DNA of 64,000 nucleotides, taken from Ascidia mentula. Lineage: Eukaryota; Chordata; Ascidiacea; Phlebobranchia; Ascidiidae. The stretch covers positions 18,738,001-18,802,000 of the forward strand of contig OX387201.1 in the NCBI GenBank assembly GCA_947561715.1, written 5' to 3'. Both the position numbers and the translations under genes were made by a program. Each line of letters opens with the position of its first letter. Within the stretch, counting starts at the first letter, position 1. Shown piece by piece: positions 11,401 through 21,000 of this stretch. The notes below the pieces were generated by a model. It was given only the letters and a program-made list of their open reading frames with translations. It was not told the DNA's origin and did not search any database.

Positions 11401-13435
11401 ACAGTTAGAGTAATAGACGATCTACGTCAGTGTATGTGATCTTTCATGAAAACAGAAGTATTAATTACGCCGACAGTTTCTCTCTTATAAGACACTCTAT
11501 TTTGATAGCCCGAATATACTAACATGTACAAAGACAGATCCACCGGTCAGCACCGACCTGCACAGGATGATTCCTGCTCTCATTTTGTGACAATTTCTTC
11601 TCTTTGTTGTAAGAAATGTAACATTTATACATCCCAAGTTTGATTACAGAAACAAAACTGGGAAGATGCCTTATTTAATCCCCCTGGGAGGGTCGAATGC
11701 TGTGGGACTTTTTGGATACATTGAAGCCTGGAGGGAAATGCTTGATCAAGGAATATTAGATACAGTGGATGATATATTTGTTGCTTGTGGTAGTGCTGGA
11801 ACTCTGTCTGGGCTTTCCATTGCAAACTATTTGACTGGTCAAAAAATAAAGTATGAAAAGTATTTGTTTGAGTTTATAATTAAATGATATCGACGTAACA
11901 TTAGAAGCATGTCTGAAAGCAATTTTTCTCTTACAAGTACAACAAAATACAATCGTTTTTTGGTGATACATTGCATCTTGTTTCTTAGAATTCATGGGGT
12001 TAACATTACCGAGGAAGAGGGGTTTGCAAACATGCACATTAACAACGCTCTTAAGGAGCAAAATATCACTGGAGTAGCAGCAGAGGACATTGTTGATGTC
12101 ATTGATGGTTATGCTGGTGAAGGATACGGAAAGACTACAATTGATGATCACTGTAAGAAGGGTCCACAGAACTTCAGTTATTTCCTAAACATTTGTCTGA
12201 ATTTGTGTTGAATGATTTCACTTAAATAGAAATTATAAGTTCCACGAAAATTCGGGCAAATTATTTTAGCAGACAGGAATGCATTCAATGTTAAAAAATA
12301 CAACAAATTTGTTTCTTAGCGTTTGTGGGTCACAGTCTAAAACCTATTAATTTTTATGTGCCAAATTAAGCATTGTTTTTAAGATTTTCTCCAAAAAGTC
12401 GCCAATAGTACAGGGATATTTTGTGACCTTGTGTACACGGGGAAGGCATTGCAAGGAATGCTGAAAGAGATGGAAATAAATCCATCAAGGTTTCAAGGGA
12501 ATAGAATTCTGTTTCTACACACAGGTAACAGCACAGGTGTTGAATAATGTATCACTAAAATTCTTTACTGTTATCTCAAAAAGATACTAAAAAACTAGAA
12601 AGTCATTATGATCCATGAGCTGCATATTAATACGTACACTGTTATTGCCTGTAAGTAAGACATGTGTCTGTTATAGTTTGAAAGGTAGTTCGTTGCTGTA
12701 GTCGCCACTTGCTTTGATAACACCTGACCTAAATAGTGTGCATTACTGTCTGCAGTTCAATACTGATGCCTTGATGTTGTTCAAGGTTTTGACAACGATT
12801 TTGCAAAACAATATCCCACAATGGTGGTGCATACCGCCACATATCGTATATGTACAGCGCCACATATCGTATATGTACAGCGTCACATATCGTATATGGA
12901 CAGCGTCACATATCGTATATGTACACCGGCACATATCGTATATGCAGACCGCCACATATCGTATATGGACAGCGTCACATATCGTATATGGACAGCGTCA
13001 CATATCGTATATGTACACCGGCACATATCGTATATGCAGACCGCCACATATCGTATATGGACAGCGTCACATATCGTATATGTACACCGGCACATATCGT
13101 ATATGCAGACCGCCACATATTGTATATGTACAGCGTCACATATCGTATATGCACACCGCCACATATCGTATATGTACAGCGTCACATATTGTATATGTAC
13201 AGCGTCACATATCGTATATGTACAGCGCCACATATCGTATGTGTACAGCGTCACATATCGTATATGTACAGCGCCACATATCGTATGTGTACAGCGTCAC
13301 ATAATGTATATGTTTTCAGGTGGTACGCTTGGTTTGTTTGATGGTTCCTATCAATCATGTATGGAGGAAACTTTCGGCAATATATCTTACCCCTGGCCGA
13401 AGTTGAGAGAAGAACCAAAAGCATTTCAAAATTAG
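8478..13435 (+). CDS. D-cysteine desulfhydrase-like PLP enzyme, copy 2
   Basis: Eight exons: 8478-8567, 9101-9214, 9273-9431, 10741-10877, 11650-11850, 11989-12152, 12384-12524, 13320-13435; phases as in copy 1; 373 aa. The start MAGESYGKLSTYQPPDF is the first ATG of the frame. Lys68 (LSSGNKIRKLEF), SNH at 95-97, the DGYAGEGYG motif, DLVYTGKA and FLHTGG are all kept, so it should be catalytically competent. The first donor (GTTGTA) is weak. Intron 2 is only 58 bp, while intron 3 is expanded by a hAT-like element (9841-10512) and intron 7 by a 23-bp minisatellite. Exon 5 is almost identical to that of copy 3, although other exons differ clearly (see findings). Confidence 0.85.
9520..9620. repeat. 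CTTCATCAGG-type dispersed repeat fragment
   Basis: Contains GACGTTTCGGTAG...CAGACCTTCATCAGGACC. A similar order of motifs, CGACGTTTGG...CAGCAGCCTTCATCAGGG, recurs at 11246-11281 in the next intron of the same gene. Such motifs recur in invertebrate interspersed repeats; the class is not assigned. Confidence 0.45.
9841..10512. mobile_element. Non-autonomous hAT-like element in intron 3
   Basis: The left end reads (C)AGCGGTGCACAACCTGC and the right end in reverse CAGAGGTGCACAACC, a typical hAT inverted repeat. Flanking 8-mers TGTAAATC and AGTAAATC match at seven of eight positions, fitting an 8-bp target-site duplication. Length is 672 bp with no transposase frame. The interior is rich in GCGGCCG-type motifs. 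The element at 7681-7997 is a shorter relative. Confidence 0.8.
11240..11340. repeat. CTTCATCAGG-type dispersed repeat fragment
   Basis: Carries CGACGTTTGG and CAGCAGCCTTCATCAGGG in the order also seen at 9550-9590. It lies in intron 4 of desulfhydrase copy 2. No coding content. Confidence 0.4.
12838..13312. repeat. 23-bp minisatellite, 20 full units plus a partial
   Basis: Twenty consecutive 23-bp units begin at 12838 (consensus CACATATCGTATATG plus an 8-bp variable tail such as TACAGCGT, GACAGCGT, TACACCGG or CAGACCGC). A twenty-first degenerate unit at 13298 leads straight into TTTTCAG, the acceptor of exon 8. Units 3-5, 7-9 and 10-12 share the same ordered trio of tails, a 69-bp higher-order repeat. 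Because 23 is not a multiple of 3 and no stops occur, several frames are open on both strands; these are not genes. Confidence 0.95.
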
Positions 13436-14904
13436 ACGATTCTTCAAAACAATTATTGTGTTTTTATGCCTAAGATATTGCATCGCATTCTTTTAACCAA
13501 CTAATTTTTTCGATCTGTTCGGCCTCGTTTGTTCCAGTAACTTTGTGTGCACAAGTGGATATTTCATGTACGTGTTTGCAACAACAGACAACCTGCAAAA
13601 TATCCTGAAAAAAAATGGTGCAATGGTGCAATGGAAAGAAGCTGGATTGAACATAAATCAACTAAGTGTGCACTTAACTTACTTTTGTGCAAACTACAAG
13701 CACATTTGTACCACTTCTTAACTTGATGTTGCAATAATTTCGTAACATTTAATTATAAATGTGTGCAAAATAGCCGTAATGTTAGGTCACGACCAGCGTG
13801 CTACGCTATCGTAAATGCAGTAGTCGTGTTTTCTAATGTTGTTCACAAGCTCAGCTGGATTTGTCATTCCCTTGTGTCTGGCACTGTATTCTCACATGTT
13901 TGTCAATTTAACTCATTGGTTCTGGTTGTAGGTGGGTAATTAGTAATTAGTCGGCACCGAAATACACAAAAATAGCTGCAAAAGAAATATTATGTTCTGT
14001 ATTCACTGTGTGCCGTGCACTTATTGGCAATTGTAAATGCGGTAGAAAGAGTTAAAAAAATATAGCGAAAATGCAATAATTAATTTCTTAGTTAAAAATT
14101 TAAATACTATAGAAATAAGTATTTCGTTTAAAATTAAAGTGGGAAATGAGATAAAAAAAAGGTGAAGAACCACTGCGTTAAAAAAAGTTGTGGTACATGT
14201 TCCGTCAAACGACACTTGCATGAATAAAATTGTACATCTAATTTGGATGACTAAAATCATTCACAATCGAAGGAAGCCAGACCTTAAAGGTGAAGCGCTC
14301 ACTGCGCTGATCGTTGCAATGCCCAATGATATTAAAAGTTCTTGTTACAAAGAAGCAAATGATTCAGGCATATTTTGTAGAAAAATAATTAAGTGCTTAC
14401 TTTTTCTCCTATGCACATTTAGGAGAAAAGTCTGATATGCTTGGCAATTGCTTTCAAATGCATCCAATGACTAGCTCACCTGAAACGCTAAAAACTTCAC
14501 ACGAAAGTTTAAAAAATGCTCTAACACGCAAAAACAATTGCCTGCGCATATTCGCATCATTGATTGCTTTATTGGACACTTAATGAAAGGGGTATTTCCC
14601 TCGCACGATACTTACTTTAATAAAAACAAAATTACCCAAATGTGTAGGCAAATTATTGTGGTTTGTAGGTATAGAATCAAAATACAAGATTACAAGAGAA
14701 AGTGGGAAAATTCACGTCGACGACAAGTTTACAATGTTTAATCACGTACGTCTGCAGTTTATTTGCTCATCAAACATTATACGATGACTGCAATATTACC
14801 ATAGCTGACTCATCAGTTCTTTGCAAAACTAGAGATTTACTGAAACAGTTTGTGACAATATTCGTACTAGAAACACGGGACCACAGTATTTAGGGAAGTT
14901 TCTA
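13436..14904. other. Spacer between desulfhydrase copies 2 and 3
   Basis: About 1.5 kb, AT-rich. I see no supported gene, RNA or clear transposon. Short open frames here have no motif or splice context. The sequence ATTTAG followed by GGAAGTTTCTAATG at 14890-14907 places a possible splice acceptor just upstream of the copy 3 start. Confidence 0.5.
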
Positions 14905-17342
14905 ATGGCTTGTGGAAATTACCGACAGCTTGTGGCTTACAAACCACCAGACTTTGCAGTTGGTCTTCCAAATGTCCCAAAACAACGCATCAGGGTATGC
15001 AAAAACAATAGTATATTGTAGTAGTGCATGTCAATAGTTTTTGTTATATTACAAGTCCTTAATAAACTACTGGATGAGATAACATGCTTTCTGATGTCAA
15101 AAATGAGCATACTCAAGAACATTTATTAATGATATTCATACATACTAAAATTCACTTCTTGTCTAAGCTGACTATGCTGCCTACTCCAATCCATGAATGG
15201 AAACTTTCAGAAGTCCCATTAAACTTTAAGCTTTACATAAAGAGAGATGATCTTACAGGCAATCTTTTGAGTGGAAACAAGGTAGGGAAAATGAAATTTA
15301 ATATAACATAAGCTGTATTTGTTCCAACAGTGTTTACAAAACTATCTTTTCTAATTGTGATTAGAACTTAAACTGATAAAAAAGAACAAAAGAATATTTT
15401 TTTAATGTTTCTAAGGAATGTTTAATGTCTGAGGTGATCTGCAAAGTAGCAAATCTTTACAAAATCAAGACGTTTGGGTGTTGCATTGCAGATTCGAAAG
15501 CTAGAGTTTCTGTTGGCAGAGGCAGTTGCTAAAGGTAGTAAATCTATTATAACATGTGGAACAGTGAAGTCTAACCACTGCCGGGCAACTGCTGTTGCAT
15601 GTAAAGAATTGGGACTGGACTGCCACATTATTATGAAGTCCCACAATCCTGTATGTTTAGTTTTTTAAATCAAAGAAAATAGTTTAAATTTTTATTTGTA
15701 ATTTATTGAATGTCTTCATTTGTAATTGTTTAACTGTTGATGCAGTTGGCATGGTAAATAGTGCACAAAATTTTGTCAAATTTTTAGAAACAACAAAGCA
15801 CAGAAAATCCAGGAAATCTTCTGCCTCCTATTTTCAGTGGATGTCGTTTATATTTTGTTCCTTGGGATAGTGAATTTGACAAAGATATTTATGTGCGACA
15901 AGAAAAATTATCCAAACAAATAGAGTAAGATTTTTTCTTCCCAAACACTGGTTAAGTGTTGTCAAAATACAGAAAGGTTAAAAAAAACATGAGAAGCAAA
16001 AATGTTAAAACTGCTTAAAACTGTATTTTTTTGCTTTAAAACAGTTTTCCTACAAAGGTTTTCAACAGAAAATAAACCTTCACTTTCAAGTTTCTTTGCA
16101 TCCATAAATAATGTATTGGCAGTAATCATGTTGTAAATATTTGTATGCAAAATGGATTTTAAATATGTTTAGAATGAACACTGGAATTGAACCTTATTAT
16201 ATCCCACTTGGTGGGTCATGTGGGGTGGGACTTTTTGGATACATTGAAGCCTGGAGGGAAATGCTTGATCAAGGAATATCAGATACAGTGGATGATATAT
16301 TTGTTGCTTGTGGTAGTGCTGGAACTCTGTCTGGCCTTTCCATTGCAAACTATTTGACTGGTCAAAAAATAAAGTAGGTATTGGTAATTGGTAAATCTAT
16401 TTTTTTTTCGGTTGCTTTGAGCCATTTTGAATATTACGCTCAAATTTTTGTTTCATAAGTGACTGAAAATATATTAAAATGCTGGAAAGCAATCTGTTCC
16501 TAGAAACGTGTTAATGTTTGATGCAAATAAAAAAAAGGATTTATTTTTTCATTTCTCTTGGTTTAGAATCCATGCCATTAACATTAAGAAGGATGAAATC
16601 TACCCTAAGCAGCACGTGGATAATGACCTTGATCAATTCAACATAACAAAAGTCAGAGCAGATGATATAATAGATTTCATTCATGGTCATGCTGGTGAAG
16701 GACATTGCAAAAGCACCAATGATGAACACCGTAAAGATATAGTGAAAAAATCAAACAGTTTGAACTAAGTACCACATTTGAATATTTTGAATAATATTTT
16801 CATTTCTTCATCGATGCTACAGATATGAAATTTTAAAAATCCTGGGATATGATTTTCCTTTCTACTATATGGTTTTATTTTAGATGAATTTTTTTTTATG
16901 CATTTTAATTTTTATTTCACAGTATTCAACAGCTAACCATTCATTTTATTTTTGTTTTTTCAAGATTTTGTTCAGAAAATAGCTAAAGATACGGGCATTT
17001 TCTGTGACCAGAACTACACTGGAAAAGTAGTAAATGGAATGCTTTATGAAATGAGAATGAATCCCTCTCGATTTCAAGGAAATAGAGTCTTGTTTATTCA
17101 CACAGGTCACTCACGTAAAAAAATAGGTTTTAATTGATTTTATTTGGAAATGTTTCTTTAACCTACATCACGGTGTTGACAAAAATACAGACAAAATCTT
17201 TTTATCTTTTATTTTATCAGGAGGAACAATCGGTATATTCGATGGAACTTTTCAATCCTGTCTAGACAAAACCTTACTGGATGTTGCATACACATGGGAA
17301 AATCCACAACATGAACCAATACCATTTGGGGAAAATAAATAG
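14905..17342 (+). CDS. D-cysteine desulfhydrase-like enzyme, copy 3, altered active site
   Basis: Eight exons: 14905-14994, 15168-15281, 15492-15650, 15788-15924, 16173-16373, 16567-16730, 16965-17105, 17221-17342; 375 aa. Exons 1-7 match copies 1 and 2 in length. Lys68 (LLSGNKIRKLEF), the SNH loop, QNYTGKV and FIHTGG remain. The conserved DGYxGEGYG block has become HGHAGEGHC: by alignment Y275 and Y280 are both His and two further positions change. The loop before SNH reads CGTVKSNH, where copy 1 has CGSAQSNH and copy 2 CGSMQSNH. The frame is intact with no stops, so the gene is probably expressed but may have altered substrate use. Exon 7 has a weak donor (GTCACT). Confidence 0.82.
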
Positions 17343-17403
17343 AGATTTTGATTTTACCTTGAGTTCGTATGTTGATTTTGAGGACAGTTCTATTGGTCTA
17401 ACA

Positions 17404-17600
17404 CAGTGATTCCCAACCTTTTTGCGGTTGCGCATCACTTGGATTAAAAACAACGTCGACGCGAATCCACCTAGTTGAGTGTTAAACCTTGGAGATCAGT
17501 AACAAACATTTTGAGATCACTTGCGATTTGTTCAAATCGAACTATATCCTCTAATTAGGGAAAGGTGCTTGCTAGGCCTGCCACTGGCCGGGAAACACTG
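17404..17600. mobile_element. 197-bp hAT-like MITE with target duplication
   Basis: The left end is CAGTGATTCCCAACC and the right end in reverse CAGTGTTTCCCGGCC. Flanking 8-mers GTCTAACA and GTGTAACA match at seven of eight positions. It has no coding capacity. It lies about 60 bp past the stop of desulfhydrase copy 3 and may be transcribed in its 3' UTR. Confidence 0.85.
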
Positions 17601-18023
17601 GTGTAACACTAGTTGTATTAAGTCGTTTTCTTTCGTTATCTTCTGGCCCCATGCAACAAAGTAAAACCAAAAACTTCTGATGTAATATTTGGGGGAAAGA
17701 TGGGTCTAACGTGCAATGCCAAAGGCCAGCACACATGTCTGAACACTGTCCGCATATCTTTTCTGATTATTTGTAGTCAAATTTAGCTACAAGACACCAC
17801 TACAGCTTTTTTGTCCATTCAACGCATTCAATGATTGTTTCGTTGTGTTCTTTGGATTGTTGTGACAGAGGACAGAATTCGTAGAAAGACAATTCCCACC
17901 TGAAGATTTTATTTCGATTCAAAATATGCGGTATTTTGAAATGGTTACAGCAATGATAGTTTCATCGGACAACATAACTCTGCTGGAATTAACTGTTACA
18001 AATTTTCAGATTTGAGGTAGGTC

Positions 18024-21000
18024 TCATGCATAAAATCCCATTAGAAATGTAACAGCCATGGCCAATGCAATCGCCAAAGCGTTGACATAGAAATCACGCG
18101 TAAACACTTTCTTTCGGTTGTTGGTTCCAGGGTCCGCGTTGTTTTCAACATCTACAAAACAACAGTAGTTTGTAACCTACAGACACATACGAGAGTTGGC
18201 ATTTTCTAGTTTTTCAAAGCACAGTATAAAATGTAGATTGAACAAGGCAAAGGCAAGTCAAATAATTAGGTGAAATGCCGGCCCTGAATATGCACAAGGC
18301 CATCAATTCAAACCTAATTGGAAGACTAATTTTTCCAATCTATTTCACGTGTTTTAATCTAGTTACAAACCCTGGTACGAAATCCAATTAATCCTACAGG
18401 CAAGTGTTAGCAGCGATAACATTCTTTAAATTTTGGCTACAAACAACTTTTACCTATTTTCATTTTTTCCACCTCCGTGTCGCCTTCGTATCCAGGATCA
18501 ATTGCGCCATCCACTGGCGAAGATTCTTCGTGTTCTTGGTTTCCTTTTGCATCATCTTCATCCTGTTGCGTCTCTTCCATTTTGTCTTCTTCATTTTCGA
18601 CAACGACTCCTTTCCGAGCAGAATCTTTCTTATTACTTGCCTCGAGACCCACATTATCTGTTCCTTTGTTTTCATCAATCAACTTTTCTGCAAAACAAAA
18701 TTGGTTTCTGCTCCACAAAATACCAGCTGCACTGACGAGACCTTATGGGTTTGCAGTGGTGGAATTCAATTTTTTTGTCAGTCGGTTCTATCACAAAAGC
18801 CATATTTTTTAGCCGGTTCTATTACAAAATCCATCGACAGTAACCAGTAATGCTAACCAGTTAGCTGATCTCATAGAATTTCGTGAGACGGTTCTGTAGA
18901 ACCGGCTGAATCCCATCACTGGGTTTAAATAGCGTGCACTACTGCCTGAAACTCTTTCGCTTCTGAATTACGTTTTGTTTAACGAAATAATTTTAACTTG
19001 GACATTTTTAACTCTGATAACCTTACAAGGTTAAATTTAATATTTTTTCTGTGGCATTTGCTTTTTTAACAGTGGCCGTAAAAAAGTTTAAAGTTAAATA
19101 AGCTTCAGGTTGCCCGTTTGACTTAAAAAGTTTTAATTAGTTACATATTGCTCCGATGAAAATGTGTTTTGGTGTGTCTGCATTCAATTCACCTTTAGTT
19201 TTATCTTCGTGGTTCGATTCCATGTCTATCCGCTTGGAGTCGCTAGAGGCAAAGCTTTCTCGTACATCTGACGTGTTGTCTTTCGTGAACCACGTGGTCC
19301 CATGAAGCTTCATCAATTCCAATATAAAACATTCGAATTTAAACGATAGGTGGTCGAACTTTCGTATTAAGACACAACAGACATGAAGTAGCATTTACCC
19401 GTTCCTCTGGAAGTGGATCTGTGGCGTAACTGACGGCAATTGTGATGACACAAGAGACAAGAAAGACAATGGGAGCCACGTGCAAGTAATTTACTCTAGA
19501 GGGGAAAGAAAAGCCTTTCGAGCGGAGAAATTGATTTATTATTGATATGAATGCAAAGATCGTATCATTTAACCGTTTACAATAATACATCTACGTCAAA
19601 AACATGTGTCTTGCTCATACATCTTGCACCACTTTGTATTTAAAATTATTTGGGATGGAATGCATAACAGGCGATACAAAATAACCATTGTATTCTTGAA
19701 ATTCATTTGGTTTGCTTGCATACTTGCTCACACATCTTAACGAAAAAGAATTCACGTCACCTGTGTACAAACGAAGGCCGAGTTTCTTTCTGATCACAAC
19801 CTGGAGCCGCAAAATAGAAATCAAGCACTAATCGGATGACACCGCCGGTAAATCCACTTAACAGGCCCCAAAATGCACCCTGAAACATGAAATATACAGT
19901 CAAACTGTACCCGCTCAATTTATAGAGAGATTCGACTGGTGCAGGGACAAATTGATGAAAAAATAAACTCTCTGAAAATTGATTTTAATTGGGAAGAACT
20001 AAAGACTAAAGCAAGGCTTCCCAAAGTGGGTCGCACGTTGACTTTCACAGCTTCAATGACACACAAAGTAGTTTAGGATGCCAAGCTAAACCAGGACCTT
20101 TTCGTTGATCCGTGGCCACAGAATCCCAAAGAGGTAAAGAGCAAAGATTGGAGGACCAAGCGCCGACTGGATCGATTGAAGATAGAGGAAGAGTTGTCCA
20201 CCAGCAGAGGAGAGGATCACTGGGATCCACAGGATGCTGATCACCACCAGAACACAAACTGTCAATCTAAAGAGCAGGCAAGGCGATTATAACGATAAAT
20301 TACAGATATCAATCTGAATCAATTTGTTTCAATCAATCAAATTCCTATCTTAAAAAATTTATGTCGTATCAATGCCCAATTGAGGACCAGATTCTGCTAA
20401 AATTGAGAAACTCCTCTAAGTTTGTGAATGTTTTTAGTTGTCCGTTTCAACTGCAATGTTTTGTCTACTTCACTACTCGCGATCTCCTTTGTCGTGAACC
20501 GTCCCACTCCGAACAACTATAGTTGTTAATATATTAACAGAAACCTTTGGCCCAACAGGGATTTGAACCCGTTCTATCCAGCTAACGAGATTGACCAGAA
20601 CTTTTCTTATTGGTTTAAGCCGACGATGTGAAACCGAAAAACAAGACGACAAAAAAGGAATACAATTTGCCTTATAAATGATTCTACATTTTACAGGAAT
20701 ATTAGGATGACATTTTCTTTAGTCGTGATATAAATCAAATTCTGTTGGCAAAAAATGTAAAGGGCCAACATTTAACGTCGTTTTTGCCAAAACATATTGA
20801 AAATAAGGGCTCTTGTGGCTAAAACAGCTTGAAAATACTTGACGCCCAGTGAGAAATACGAACAAATCTTAGAAACTACAGGACGCTGGTATTTTTAAGT
20901 CGTCGACCAAGTAAGGACAGCATATCTAGAAGGACGGTATGGCAACCCTGGGTATGACGGCCAGACTCCTTATTGACTAATGTTGTCAATCGTCTGCCCT

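Noticed and set aside
12838..13312. CRISPR-like array of regular repeats
   Set aside because: The units are contiguous with no unique spacers, and lie in a spliceosomal intron of a eukaryotic gene.
12714..13435. Several long overlapping open frames on both strands (up to 204 codons)
   Set aside because: They are a by-product of the stop-free 23-bp minisatellite, which is open in several frames. Only the last 116 bp (13320-13435) are a real exon, of desulfhydrase copy 2.
18404..18850. 148-codon plus-strand frame opposite the SLC5 acidic exon
   Set aside because: It is the antisense shadow of exon 13; the minus-strand exon joins in phase to the SLC5 gene.
20535..20610. Functional tRNA gene on the minus strand
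   Set aside because: Only A- and B-box-like segments are seen; no acceptor stem pairing or anticodon arm could be drawn.
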